Origin: Kribbella sindirgiensis
Lineage (GTDB): Bacteria > Actinomycetota > Actinomycetes > Propionibacteriales > Kribbellaceae
DNA length: 64,000 nucleotides
Assembly (NCBI RefSeq): GCF_004331435.1
Contig: NZ_SJKA01000006.1
Span: 434,001 to 498,000, forward strand
Direction: 5' to 3'
Shown here piece by piece: positions 25,737 to 34,470 of the stretch. Position numbers and translations under genes: made by a program. Positions within the stretch are counted from its first letter, which is position 1, and every line of letters begins with the position of its first letter. The notes beneath the pieces were generated by a model that was not told the DNA's origin, ran no database searches, and saw only the letters and a list, made by a program, of their open reading frames with translations.

Positions 25737-26277
25737 AACGAACCCTTGAGGCCGCCTGACGATCCGGGAGACCTCACCGCTCCTGTCCGATGGGTGGGTG
25801 AACTGCGGGCCGCGAGACAGGTTCTGGTGCGGTGGGACCTGCTATTTCCTGTCCGCAGCACCCAGAGGGGGTCTCTCGCCCCGGCACGGCCGACCTCTGG
25901 ACGTGGTCAGCCGAAGGCTGCAGGTCGACAGTACGTATACACCTACTACCCGTCACCCCGCACCGGACGGACGACCAGATCGCCGGCCAGTGGACGTATA
26001 CGTACTGTCGACCCGCGCATATCCGCAGCCCAACCGCCCCCACTGCATCTAGAACAACTCGGTCCGCACCCACGTCTCACCAGCCGGCTTCGGGCCGTCG
26101 TCCTGCTGCAGCGCCACCGCCGCGGGAACAGCTACCGCCGTCATCATCAGCGCGGCTGTGGCGCCCATCTTCCCCAAGTGGACGGCCACAGAGGGTAGTC
26201 AAACGAACTCTGGACAGCGGATGACGTCGCTGCTCAAATGCAGGCACATAGTCACGCCGTACCCCTGGAGGGGACAC
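25737..26277. other. 541-bp intergenic region without a convincing gene
   Basis: Short open frames here have no ribosome site and no recognisable product. The main feature is the long-armed inverted repeat at 25924-26012. The last 90 bases carry the promoter side of the protease gene, ending in CTGGAGGGG before ATG 26278. Confidence 0.6.
25924..26012. repeat. 17-bp perfect inverted repeat with 55-bp spacer
   Basis: GTCGACAGTACGTATAC (25924-25940) is exactly inverted at 25996-26012. The arms extend with one mismatch to about 20 bp. They are AT-richer than their surroundings and contain GTAC and GTATAC sub-palindromes. It lies mid-way between the AraC gene and the protease gene. It could be a terminator-like hairpin, a pair of regulator sites or a mobile-element relic. 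Confidence 0.75.
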
Positions 26278-27138
26278 ATGAGGAGTCGACTGGGCCGCAT
26301 CATCGGCATCTGTGCGCTGGCTCTCGGACTGGCCGTCACACCGGTCTTGTCCGCCAGCGCCATCACCGGCGGCGAACCCGACGGCAACGCGCACCCGAAC
26401 GTCGGTCTGATCCTGTTCTACCAACCTGACGGGCGCTTCCGCTGTACGGCGACGCTCGTCTCGCCGACCGTCGTGGTGACCGCGGCGCACTGCACGCTGG
26501 GCACGCTCGGCAAGACCCTGGTGACGTTCGACTCGGTGATCGCCGAGCAGCCGCCGTCGCCGTTCCCGGTCGCCGCGGACCCGTCGAAGGGCTACACGCA
26601 GGCGGAGCTGGAGAAGGCCGGCTACAAGTCCGGTACGGCGTACTCGCACCCGAAGTACTCCGACTTCACCGACCTGGACAACTGGAACGACGTCGGCGTC
26701 ATCGTGCTCGACCGGCCGGTCACGAACATCGCTCCGGCGAAGATCGCGCCCAGCAATTACCTCAACGCGTACCAGCAGCCCAAGCTGAACAGCACGATCT
26801 TCACGTCGGTCGGCTACGGCACTGAGGTCCGCAAGGCCGACTCCGGCCCGCAGAAGCCCACGCCGATGTCGTACCCACTGCTGCGCCGTTGGGCCGAGGA
26901 GCCGGGGCAGAAGCTCACGCCGCAGATCCTGCAGGTGAACGGCAACGAGCACGACACCCGCGGTACCGGCGGCACCTGCTTCGGTGACTCCGGCGGCCCG
27001 ACGTTCCTGAACGGCTACCAGGTGACCGTGACCAGCTACGGCTACACGGCCAACTGCCGCTACCTCGACGGTCTGCAGCGGATCGACATCAAGGTCGTCC
27101 AGGACTGGCTGAAGACGTTCGGCGTACCTGTCGGCTGA
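26278..27138 (+). CDS. Secreted trypsin-like serine protease (S1)
   Basis: The product is 286 residues from ATG 26278. The Sec signal peptide ends near LSASA, and the mature chain begins with ITGGEPDG, like an activated trypsin N-terminus. The triad is visible: His in VVTAAHC (about 70), Asp in DVGVIVLD (about 141) and Ser in CFGDSGGP (about 239). Cys residues near the His and Ser can form the usual disulfides. It is extracellular and probably degrades protein. It ends just before a strong hairpin terminator. Confidence 0.92.
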   Translation: MRSRLGRIIGICALALGLAVTPVLSASAITGGEPDGNAHPNVGLILFYQPDGRFRCTATLVSPTVVVTAAHCTLGTLGKTLVTFDSVIAEQPPSPFPVAADPSKGYTQAELEKAGYKSGTAYSHPKYSDFTDLDNWNDVGVIVLDRPVTNIAPAKIAPSNYLNAYQQPKLNSTIFTSVGYGTEVRKADSGPQKPTPMSYPLLRRWAEEPGQKLTPQILQVNGNEHDTRGTGGTCFGDSGGPTFLNGYQVTVTSYGYTANCRYLDGLQRIDIKVVQDWLKTFGVPVG

Positions 27139-27145
27139 CCGCGCT

Positions 27146-27180
27146 GGGTGCCGTGACCGTCTCGGACGGTCGCGGCACCC
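27146..27180 (+). terminator. Hairpin terminator after the S1 protease
   Basis: GGGTGCCGTGACCGTC and GACGGTCGCGGCACCC form a 16-bp stem with one G-T pair and a TCG loop. There is no U-run, as is common in actinobacteria. Confidence 0.7.
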
Positions 27181-27197
27181 GGTGCTATCCTGCTGCT

Positions 27198-27224
27198 ATG
27201 CGAGTGAGCCTGCTCCTTACGTAG
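27198..27224 (+). CDS. leuS leader peptide MRVSLLLT
   Basis: ATG CGA GTG AGC CTG CTC CTT ACG TAG encodes eight residues with three consecutive Leu read by three different codons. A -10-like TATCCT (27186-27191) ends seven bases before the ATG, so it is probably leaderless. Placed before an intrinsic terminator and the leucyl-tRNA synthetase gene, it fits ribosome-mediated attenuation by leucine charging. Confidence 0.75.
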   Translation: MRVSLLLT

Positions 27225-27271
27225 CCGTACTGGCAACCAGGCGCGATCTGAAGCGCCGGTCAGTGCGGCAC

Positions 27272-27295
27272 CCCCTCCTGTGTGAGGGGATTTTT
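27272..27295 (+). terminator. Attenuator terminator of leuS
   Basis: CCCCTC, loop CTGTGT and GAGGGG are followed by ATTTTTC. This is a rare classical Rho-independent terminator for this genome style. It lies 48 bp after the Leu leader stop and 50 bp before the leuS start. The intervening segment can form an alternative hairpin (GGCGC/GCGCC with flanking ACTG/CAGT). Confidence 0.75.
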
Positions 27296-27345
27296 CATTT
27301 CTGGCAGATTTAGGCTCAAACAAGACACGAAGCTGGAGTAGGACC

Positions 27346-29826
27346 GTGACGGAGCAGGTAGAGGACGCCTCGATCGATCGGGGTGGCTACGACTTCAACG
27401 CCATGCAGGCCAAGTGGCGTCCGGTGTGGGAGAAGCTGGACCCGTTCAAGGCGAAGGACGACGGCTCGGCCGAGCGTCGCTACGCGCTCACGATGTTCTC
27501 CTACCCGTCCGGCGACCTGCACATGGGCCACGCCGAGGTGTTCGCGCTGCACGACGTCCTGGCGCGCTACTGGTTCCAGCAGGGGTACGACGTGCTGAAC
27601 CCGATCGGCTGGGACTCGTTCGGTCTGCCGGCGGAGAACGCCGCGATCAAGCGCAACGAGCACCCCGCGACGTACACGTACGCCAACATCGAGACGCAGG
27701 CCGAGTCGATCCGCCGCTACGCGCTGAGCTTCGACTGGTCGCGGCGACTGCACACGTCCGACCCGGAGTACTACCGCTGGACGCAGTGGCTGTTCCTGCG
27801 GCTGTACGAGCGCGGTCTGGCGTACCGCAAGGCGTCGTACGTCAACTGGTGCCCGAACGACCAGACCGTGCTGGCCAACGAGCAGGTGGTCCAGGGACGC
27901 TGCGAGCGCTGTGGCTGGGAGGTCACCAAGCGGGAGCTGACCCAGTGGTACTTCAAGACCACTGAGTACGCCCAGCGGCTGCTGGACGACATGGAGCTGC
28001 TGCAGTGGCCGGAAGAGATCCTGCTGATGCAGCGCAACTGGATCGGCCGCTCCGAGGGCGCGTTCGCGGAGTTCCAGGTCGAGGGCCGCGACGAGCCGAT
28101 CAAGGTGTTCACCACTCGTCCGGACACGCTGTTCGGCGCGACCTTCATGGTCGTGGCGCCGGACGCGAAGCTGGCGGCAACCCTGGTCACGCCGGACCAG
28201 CAGGAGGCCTTCGACACCTACCTGGCGAAGGTCAAGGGCGAGACCGAGATCGAGCGGCTGAGCACGGAGCGCGAGAAGACCGGTGTCTTCCTGGGCTCGT
28301 ACGCGATCAACCCGGTGACCGGCAAGCGGATCCCGATCTGGGCGGCCGACTACGTGCTGGCCGACTACGGCACCGGCGCGATCATGGCCGTCCCGGGGCA
28401 GGACACGCGGGACTGGGAGTTCGCGGAGAAGTTCGGCCTGCCGATCGTCCGCACCGTACAGCCGACCGACGGCTTCGACGGCAAGGCGTTCACCGGTGAC
28501 GGTCCGGCGATCAACAGCGCGAACGACGAGATCAGCCTGGACGGCCTGGAGGTCGCCGAGGCCAAGTCGCGGATCATCGACTGGCTGGAGAGCAAGGGTC
28601 TGGGCGAGCGGACGATCAACTACCGCCTGCGCGACTGGCTGCTGAGCCGCCAGCGGTACTGGGGCTGCCCGATCCCGATCATTCACTGCCCGTCCTGCGG
28701 CGAGGTCCCGGTCCCCGACGACCAGCTGCCGATGGAGCTGCCCGACCTGCGCGGCGCCGACCTGCAGCCGAAGGGCGTGTCGCCGCTGGCCGCGGCCCGC
28801 GAGTGGGTCGAGGTCGACTGCCCCAAGTGCGGTGGCCGGGCCGAGCGCGACACCGACACGATGGACACGTTCGTCGACTCGTCCTGGTACTTCCTGCGCT
28901 ACCTGTCGCCGGAGTACACCGACGGTCCGTTCGACCAGGCCACGGCCGAGCGGTGGATGTCGGTGTACCAGTACGTCGGCGGCAAGGAGCACGCCGTACT
29001 GCATCTCCTGTACGCGCGGTTCTTCGTCAAGGCGCTGCACGACATGGGCCTGCTGAGCGTCGTGGAGCCGTTCACCCGGCTGCTGAACCAGGGCCAGGTC
29101 ATCAACCAGGGCAAGGCGATGAGCAAGTCCCTGGGCAACGGCGTGAACCTGGGCGACATGATCGACGAGTACGGCGTGGACGCCGTCCGGCTGACCATGG
29201 TGTTCGCGGGACCGCCGTCGGACGACATCGACTGGGCCGACATGTCCCCGGGCGGTTCGCTGAAGTTCCTGCAGCGGGCCTGGCGGCTGGCCGGAGCGGT
29301 CGAGGCACCGGTCGGCGCGGACCCCGCGACCGGTGACGCCGAGCTGCGCAAGCTGACCCACCGGACGGTGGCGGACGCGGCCGAGCTGATCGACTCGCAG
29401 CGGTTCAACGTCATGGTCGCCCGGATCATGGAGCTGGTGAACGCGACCCGGAAGGCGATCGACTCCGGTCCGGGTGCTGCCGACCCGGCGGTGCGCGAGG
29501 CGGTCGAGGCGGTGGCGATCGTGCTGAGCCTGGTCGCGCCGTACACGGCCGAGGAGATGTGGGAGGAGCTGGGCCACGAGCCGACCGTCGCCAAGGCCGG
29601 CTGGCCGAAGGTCGACCCGGCGCTGCTGGTCCAGGACTCGGTCACCTGCGTGGTGCAGATCGCCGGCAAGGTGAAGGACCGGCTGGAGGTCTCGCCGGAC
29701 ATCTCCGACGCCGACCTGGAGCAGCTGGCGCTGGCCTCGGAGGCGATCCAGAAGGCGCTGGACGGCCGCGGCACCCGCAAGGTGATCGTGCGGGCGCCCA
29801 AGCTGGTCAACATCGTCCCCGCCTGA
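27346..29826 (+). CDS. leuS: Leucyl-tRNA synthetase
   Basis: The 826-residue class I synthetase attaches leucine to tRNA-Leu. The HIGH motif appears as GDLHMGH (about 55-61). KMSKS appears as KAMSKSLGNG (about 590-599). The inserted CP1 editing domain spans roughly 225-425, with TTRPDTLFGATF and a GTGAIMAVPGQDTRD segment. The GTG start has GGAGTAGG upstream. Length and order match the bacterial enzyme. Expression is probably controlled by the Leu leader peptide and terminator upstream. The stop overlaps the ATG of the YjbQ gene. Confidence 0.98.
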   Translation: MTEQVEDASIDRGGYDFNAMQAKWRPVWEKLDPFKAKDDGSAERRYALTMFSYPSGDLHMGHAEVFALHDVLARYWFQQGYDVLNPIGWDSFGLPAENAAIKRNEHPATYTYANIETQAESIRRYALSFDWSRRLHTSDPEYYRWTQWLFLRLYERGLAYRKASYVNWCPNDQTVLANEQVVQGRCERCGWEVTKRELTQWYFKTTEYAQRLLDDMELLQWPEEILLMQRNWIGRSEGAFAEFQVEGRDEPIKVFTTRPDTLFGATFMVVAPDAKLAATLVTPDQQEAFDTYLAKVKGETEIERLSTEREKTGVFLGSYAINPVTGKRIPIWAADYVLADYGTGAIMAVPGQDTRDWEFAEKFGLPIVRTVQPTDGFDGKAFTGDGPAINSANDEISLDGLEVAEAKSRIIDWLESKGLGERTINYRLRDWLLSRQRYWGCPIPIIHCPSCGEVPVPDDQLPMELPDLRGADLQPKGVSPLAAAREWVEVDCPKCGGRAERDTDTMDTFVDSSWYFLRYLSPEYTDGPFDQATAERWMSVYQYVGGKEHAVLHLLYARFFVKALHDMGLLSVVEPFTRLLNQGQVINQGKAMSKSLGNGVNLGDMIDEYGVDAVRLTMVFAGPPSDDIDWADMSPGGSLKFLQRAWRLAGAVEAPVGADPATGDAELRKLTHRTVADAAELIDSQRFNVMVARIMELVNATRKAIDSGPGAADPAVREAVEAVAIVLSLVAPYTAEEMWEELGHEPTVAKAGWPKVDPALLVQDSVTCVVQIAGKVKDRLEVSPDISDADLEQLALASEAIQKALDGRGTRKVIVRAPKLVNIVPA

Positions 29827-30230
29827 TGGACTCGGTCGTCCTCGATATTCATACCGGTGCTCGTGAGGTCGTCCTCGACCTCACGAGCCGGTGTGAACAG
29901 TTCGTTTCCGGTCGCGGCGACGGCCTGCTGCACGTGTTCGTGCCGCACGCGACCGCCGGCGTCGCGATCCTCGAAACCGGCGCCGGCAGCGATCTCGACC
30001 TGCTCGCGGTCCTCGAGGACCTGCTGCCGCGGGACTTCGACTGGCAGCACCGCCACGGCTCACCCGGCCACGGCCGCGACCATGTGCTCCCGGCCCTGAT
30101 CCCGCCGTACGCGACGGTCCCGGTCCTGGCCGGCCGCCTGACGCTCGGCACCTGGCAATCCATCTGCCTCGTCGACACCAACCGCGACAATCCCGACCGC
30201 CACGTCCGCCTGTCGTTCCTGGCCGGTTAG
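29826..30230 (+). CDS. YjbQ/UPF0047 family protein
   Basis: The product is 134 residues, with ATG in a TGATG overlap with the leuS stop, so it is translationally coupled. The family signature is visible: GLLHVFVPHATAGVAILETG (about 35-54), then PRDFDWQHRHGSPGHGRDHVLPALIPP and LGTWQSICLVDTNR near 108-121. The conserved His and the HATAG-type motif match proteins proposed to have thiamine-phosphate synthase side activity. The physiological role is not settled. Confidence 0.9.
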   Translation: MDSVVLDIHTGAREVVLDLTSRCEQFVSGRGDGLLHVFVPHATAGVAILETGAGSDLDLLAVLEDLLPRDFDWQHRHGSPGHGRDHVLPALIPPYATVPVLAGRLTLGTWQSICLVDTNRDNPDRHVRLSFLAG

Positions 30231-30237
30231 CGGACTA

Positions 30238-30263
30238 CCCGGTAATAACCCGGGCCGTATTTT
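30238..30263 (+). terminator. Possible weak terminator after yjbQ
   Basis: CCCGG and CCGGG form a 5-bp stem at 30238-30254, followed shortly by TATTTT. This is a modest hairpin, and its role is inferred from its position 8 bp after the stop. Confidence 0.4.
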
Positions 30264-30684
30264 GGTGACTTATCGTGATGTTGGCGGTCGCGTTACGTTT
30301 GCGAAACACGGTTCGGCTTGAATTGTCGTCATGGCTGCCCTTGACACGCTGCGCGACGTCACCGCTGAGCTGCTGGTTCGCGCTACCCGTGGTATTTCCG
30401 ACGGCAGCCTGCTGAATGCCGACTCGGGCCGTGCGGATACCCGCGCCCGTCTCGACGACTGGGCCGGCATCCTTTCTCTGTATCCCACCGACAATGAATC
30501 CAGCTCGGTTCGCGCGACTGCTTGAAACGTGCATTTCTGAGTTCGCAGCAATTCGAAACCCGTTGCCCCGATCAACGAATTGTGTGATCCAGGCCGCATC
30601 CCGCCGCCCGGTCACGCCCGCCGCCGGGCCGCTTGTCACGCTATGTTGTGACAGGAACGTGAGGCCTAAGAGGGGTGACAGGCT
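30264..30684. other. 421-bp intergenic region with operator-like palindrome
   Basis: No convincing gene is present. A 64-codon frame at 30331-30525 lacks a ribosome site and has no recognised product. Composition is lower in GC than in flanking genes. TGTCAC/GTGACA with an 8-bp spacer (30634-30653) forms a symmetric site 31 bp before the XRE regulator start, and could serve autoregulation. Confidence 0.5.
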
Positions 30685-33288
30685 GTGTCGGACACGGATG
30701 GCCGGGCGGACGGTCGGCGGGGATTCGCCGATCTGTTGCTCGACTTGAGGGTCCAGGCCGGTCTCTCCCAGGAGGAGCTGGCCGACCGGGCCGGGCTGAG
30801 TGTGCGGTCGATCCGCGAGATGGAGGCCGGCCGGGTCGCGCGCCCGCGCAAGGACTCCGTCCGCCTGCTCGCCTCGGCACTCGGTCTGCGGCCCGACGAC
30901 ACCGATCGCTTCCTCGCGGCCGCGGGGCATGGCTCGGTGCGTCCCGTCGTACGGGCGGTGGAGCCGTCGCCGCCGGTCGTCTCGGTCGCGGACGCCGTAC
31001 CGACCGGTCTGCGCTGGCGAGGCACCCGCCCGATCCCTGACGGTCTCGTCGGCCGCGAAGAAGAGCTGTTCGAGCTCGAGGCGCTGCTGCGGCAGAACCG
31101 GCTCGTCACGCTCGTCGGTCCCGGTGGGGTCGGCAAGACCGAGCTGGCGCTTGCCGCGGCGGACCGGTTCTCCGGCGCCGACACCACCGTCGTGGTCGTC
31201 GACCTCACCACCGTCCAGCGCGATGCCGCCGTACCGTCGGCGATCCTGGACGCCTTCGGCACAGCCCCGGGTACGTCGGACCTCGACGACGTACTGTCCG
31301 GGCGCCGGCCCGGTGACCTGGTGATCGTCGAGGACAACGCCGAGCACGTCCTCGACGGTGTCGCGACGGTCGCCAACCGGATGGTCCGCAGCTTCCCGGG
31401 GATCGGCGTCCTGGTCACGTCCCGGATCCCGCTCGGTCTGCCGGACGAGGTGGTCCGCCGGGTGCAGGTGCTCGGCGTTCCGGCGAACGACGAGGACTTC
31501 GAGGCGATCTCCGCTTCGCCGGCAGTCGAGATGTTCTGCCGCCGTGTCGCGCGGGTGCGGCCGGGCTTCACGCTGACCCCTTCGAATGCCCCGACCGTGG
31601 CGCGGCTGTGCCGACGGCTGGACGGTCTGCCGCTCGCGCTCGAGCTGGCGGCCGCGCGGGCAGGCTCGCTGTCGGTGGAGGCGATTCTCGCTGCGCTCGA
31701 CGACCGGTTCCGGCTGCTGTCCGGGCCGCGCCGGTTCGGTGCGCCGCATCAGCGGACGCTCGCGGACACGATCGCGTGGAGCGTCGACGCGCTCTCGGAC
31801 GCGGCGCGGCAGCTGCTGTACCGGGCCTCGGTGCTCGGGTCGCCGTTCACGCTCGAGGCTGTCGCGGGTGTCTGCACGGGCACTCCGATCGACGAGAGCG
31901 ACGTACCGATGCTGCTCGCCGAGCTGGTCGAGAAGTCGCTGCTGCAGCCTGTGCACGAGTTCGAGCAGTTGTACGGCGCGCGGTACAAGCTGCTGGAGAC
32001 GATCCGGGAGCACGCGTACGCCGGGCTGTCGTCACAGGACGACGACCTCACCGAGTTCCGGAACCGGGCAGTCGAATGGTGTACGACGTACGTCTCGGGG
32101 CTGGAGGGCGCGTGGTCGTCACCGGATCGCGATCGGCGCTACCGGGCCGCGCATGCGAACTCGGCGCTGTTCGAGGTCGCGCTGGCGCGTGCAGGTGAGC
32201 TGGGGGAGTGGGACACCGCGGCGCGGATCGTGCTCGGGTTCCGGATCGCGTGGCAGTACCAGGCGAGTGTCGCCGAGAGCGGGATCCGCTGGGCGACGCT
32301 GTGCGCCTCCAATGTCTCTGACAAGGAGGTTGGCGGTCGGCTGCTCGCGATCGCCGGGCGGCTGTCCAGTCTGACCGGTGACATCCGTGGAGCGCGCCGG
32401 CACTACGAAGAGGCACGCACGCTGATCCCGGGCGAGACAGAGATGGGCCTGGTCGCCCGGGGCGGCTGGGTGTCGTCCGGGTCGCACCTGCTCGATACGC
32501 AGAGCCTGGCCGAGATCCCCGCGCTCGTAGACGACGCTCGCAAGCATGGCGACGTACAGCGGTCTGCCACGGTGCAGGCGACCTGTGGGCTGGCGCTGCT
32601 GCGGTGGGGTCGTCTGGTCGAGGCCAAGGAGCTCCTGCTTGCTTGGGAGGCTGCACTGGTCAATCCGGGGGTCTACCCGGACGAGATCGCGTACATGGCA
32701 CTCAGCCGCGTCGATCTGGAGCTGGGGAACCTGTCCGGTGCCCGTCACTGGGCGCAGCTCGCCCGCGACAGCCAGGCGTCAGATGATCCGGAGCGCACCA
32801 AGGTCGCTGGGTGCCTCGCGATGGTGGAGTACCACGACGGCCGGTACGACGAGGCGCGGGCGCTGCTCGACCAGGCCGACGCCGACATCCGCGGCCACCG
32901 TGGGTACTTCGACTACCTGGTGATGCTCTACCGGTCCCGGCTGGCCCGTGCCGCCGGTGAGGCCGAGCAGGCGCGCGTGACGATTCTGGACGCGCTCAAC
33001 CGGTTGCTGCTCGAAGGGCGGGTCGTCTACCTGCTCGAAGTACTGCCGGAAGCCGTGGCGGTGCTGCACGCGCTAGGGCGCTCTGACGCCGGAGACGCCA
33101 TCTGCGGTCAGTTGCTGGCGTGGCAGCGGTCCATGGACCCGCCGATGCTGCCGACCGCGTGGGCGGTCCTGCAGGAGTCGTGCGAGAGCGCATCGGTCGC
33201 GGACGGGTGGCCGGAGCCGGACCCGTCGGCCGCCGTACAGCGGCTGGCCAACGACGTACTTGCTGCGCTCTCTTCGCCGCTTTTGTGA
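30685..33288 (+). CDS. XRE-HTH / NB-ARC ATPase / TPR regulator
   Basis: The product is 867 residues from GTG 30685, with GAGGGGTG upstream. An XRE helix-turn-helix lies at about 12-70 (LRVQAGLSQEELADRAGLSV, then IREMEAGRVARPRKD). A STAND/NB-ARC ATPase follows, with Walker A GPGGVGKTEL near 149-158, Walker B LVIVEDNAEHV, and a PLALELAAAR motif near 315. The rest, to about 860, is helical TPR-like repeats. Such proteins act as ATP-gated transcriptional switches. No effector gene adjoins in the same direction, so the target is unknown. Confidence 0.88.
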   Translation: MSDTDGRADGRRGFADLLLDLRVQAGLSQEELADRAGLSVRSIREMEAGRVARPRKDSVRLLASALGLRPDDTDRFLAAAGHGSVRPVVRAVEPSPPVVSVADAVPTGLRWRGTRPIPDGLVGREEELFELEALLRQNRLVTLVGPGGVGKTELALAAADRFSGADTTVVVVDLTTVQRDAAVPSAILDAFGTAPGTSDLDDVLSGRRPGDLVIVEDNAEHVLDGVATVANRMVRSFPGIGVLVTSRIPLGLPDEVVRRVQVLGVPANDEDFEAISASPAVEMFCRRVARVRPGFTLTPSNAPTVARLCRRLDGLPLALELAAARAGSLSVEAILAALDDRFRLLSGPRRFGAPHQRTLADTIAWSVDALSDAARQLLYRASVLGSPFTLEAVAGVCTGTPIDESDVPMLLAELVEKSLLQPVHEFEQLYGARYKLLETIREHAYAGLSSQDDDLTEFRNRAVEWCTTYVSGLEGAWSSPDRDRRYRAAHANSALFEVALARAGELGEWDTAARIVLGFRIAWQYQASVAESGIRWATLCASNVSDKEVGGRLLAIAGRLSSLTGDIRGARRHYEEARTLIPGETEMGLVARGGWVSSGSHLLDTQSLAEIPALVDDARKHGDVQRSATVQATCGLALLRWGRLVEAKELLLAWEAALVNPGVYPDEIAYMALSRVDLELGNLSGARHWAQLARDSQASDDPERTKVAGCLAMVEYHDGRYDEARALLDQADADIRGHRGYFDYLVMLYRSRLARAAGEAEQARVTILDALNRLLLEGRVVYLLEVLPEAVAVLHALGRSDAGDAICGQLLAWQRSMDPPMLPTAWAVLQESCESASVADGWPEPDPSAAVQRLANDVLAALSSPLL

Positions 33289-33887
33289 CGCGGATCTGCT
33301 GAAGCTGCCGGGTAACTGCCGGTTGTTCTGCCTCGTCCTGACATGGCTGCCGGACAAAGAATTACAGCCGTAGGGCAGGTTCCACGAAGCAGAGACCGAC
33401 ATCGGTGACAGGCAGCGAAAGGGTGGTGAACCATGAAGAGGCCATGGCGAACGGCCCAGCTGCCCAGCCCGGCGAAGGCGACGCGGAGGGCCTCCGGTGG
33501 CTGGTTGGTGGGGGCGCCGACCGGCGGCCGAGAGCTCCGGAGTGCTGTGGAGTGTGGATCTGTCCTGCCTGTACCGGGCGCGGTGCACCGTCAGGGCACT
33601 GCTTCCGGGGCGGGGTCCCAGCACAGGGTCAGGCACACGACACAGGGGACGAGTGCCACGACCCGGCTGGCGCGGATCAACCGGTGGGTTTGGTCACCCA
33701 CCGGCCGGCCGGCCGCTGGGACCTCCCGGGACCTCGACGAGCTCGCGGTCAGACCGGTTCTCATGGAGCCGGATACGGGGAGTAGCTCGCCGAGGACCCA
33801 CCAACTTCGGCTGACAACCAGGGGGAGTCAGCAGGACGAGCCGGGCTGGTGACGCACAGGGGACGTCAGTAGCCCGGCACAACCAAA
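33289..33887 (+). other. Gene-free structured region, possible ncRNA or decayed intron
   Basis: About 600 bp between convergent genes contain no frame with a credible start and product. Several hairpins are visible, among them GCCGGGCT/AGCCCGGC (33840-33878), GCTGAC/GTCAGC (about 33810-33832) and CCGGTT/AGCCGG (about 33752-33770). A GAGCCGGATACGGGGAGTAG segment (33768-33787) and a CAGCGAAAGGGTGGTGAACC segment (33413-33432) look like conserved RNA pieces. By eye they recall group II intron flanks, but the closing half of a domain V is not seen. Nature unresolved. Confidence 0.35.
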
Positions 33888-33929
33888 AGCGAGGTGAAGG
33901 TCCCGTGGAGGGGTGGCCTTCACCTCGCT
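33888..33929 (-). terminator. Terminator of the PNPOx-like gene
   Basis: AGCGAGGTGAAGG (33888-33900) and CCTTCACCTCGCT (33917-33929) form a perfect 13-bp stem. On the minus strand it is followed by TTTTGGTT. The stop codon of the gene lies inside the stem. Confidence 0.8.
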
Positions 33930-34468
33930 GGTGTGTCCAGCACAGCTGACTTGTCGAACGCGTAGCCCACCATCCACGACGGCTGGAGCCGGCAGTAGAC
34001 GATGTCGTCGCCCCAGCTCGACGGCGAGCTGCCGTAGTGATTGGTGAGGTGCTCCTCGATCTCGGCGAAGTCCGGGTGATCCGCGGTCAGGAACTCGACG
34101 TCCCCGTGGCTGAACACGCCGATCCGCTCGCCGTCGACGTACGAGATGCTCGCCGCCGGGCGCTGCTTCAGGTGCCGCGCCTTCGCCGCCGACCCCGACG
34201 TGGTGAACACCCACCGCGCGTGCAGGAAGTGGCCGTCCACAGCGCTGATCCGCGGCTCACCCCGCGCGGTCACGGTGGCCAGGTTCAGCGTGCACATACC
34301 GGTCAGAACCTGCACCAGCTCCCCGGCGTCCAGCCGCCGCGGCCCCGTGATGATGTTGCGCAGATGCTCGGTCGACCGCTCGTAGGCCGCGTCGAGAAGC
34401 ACCTGCAGCTGTGTGACTTCGGTCGCTGTCTCCTTCATCTTGTCGAGTTTGGCACTGCGCTCGGACAT
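33920..34468 (-). CDS. Pyridoxamine 5'-phosphate oxidase-like (FMN-binding split barrel) protein
   Basis: The product is 182 residues from ATG 34468. The split-barrel domain is indicated by LATVTARGEPRISAVDGHFL (about 68-87), then WVFTTSGSAAKARHLKQRPAASISYVDGERIGVFSHGDVEFL. Members bind FMN, F420 or heme and act as oxidoreductases, so cofactor and substrate are open. There is no visible ribosome site. The 25-bp-arm palindrome at 34471-34573 begins two bases upstream of the start, so this may be a leaderless gene or one whose leader was displaced. Confidence 0.82.
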   Translation of the reverse strand: MSERSAKLDKMKETATEVTQLQVLLDAAYERSTEHLRNIITGPRRLDAGELVQVLTGMCTLNLATVTARGEPRISAVDGHFLHARWVFTTSGSAAKARHLKQRPAASISYVDGERIGVFSHGDVEFLTADHPDFAEIEEHLTNHYGSSPSSWGDDIVYCRLQPSWMVGYAFDKSAVLDTPAR

Positions 34469-34470
34469 TG

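Noticed and set aside
25746..26198. 150-codon plus-strand ORF after the AraC gene
   Set aside because: It runs through the 25924-26012 inverted repeat, has no ribosome site and has no recognisable protein features.
27139..27345. T-box leader for leuS
   Set aside because: No AGGGTGGNACCGCG-type sequence is present. The Leu-rich leader peptide explains the terminator better.
27316..29577. 753-codon minus-strand open frame opposite leuS
   Set aside because: leuS is unambiguous on the plus strand; the reverse frame is a shadow.
30331..30525. 64-codon plus-strand ORF
   Set aside because: It has no ribosome site or promoter placement and no recognised product. It is left as intergenic.
33768..33787. 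Group II intron domain V
   Set aside because: The GAGCCGGATAC start resembles one, but the complementary closing half is absent. It is kept only as a low-confidence idea in the region entry.
33433..33852. 139-codon plus-strand ORF in the structured region
   Set aside because: It shows mixed low-complexity composition and no domain, and alternative frames are equally open. It is treated as non-coding.
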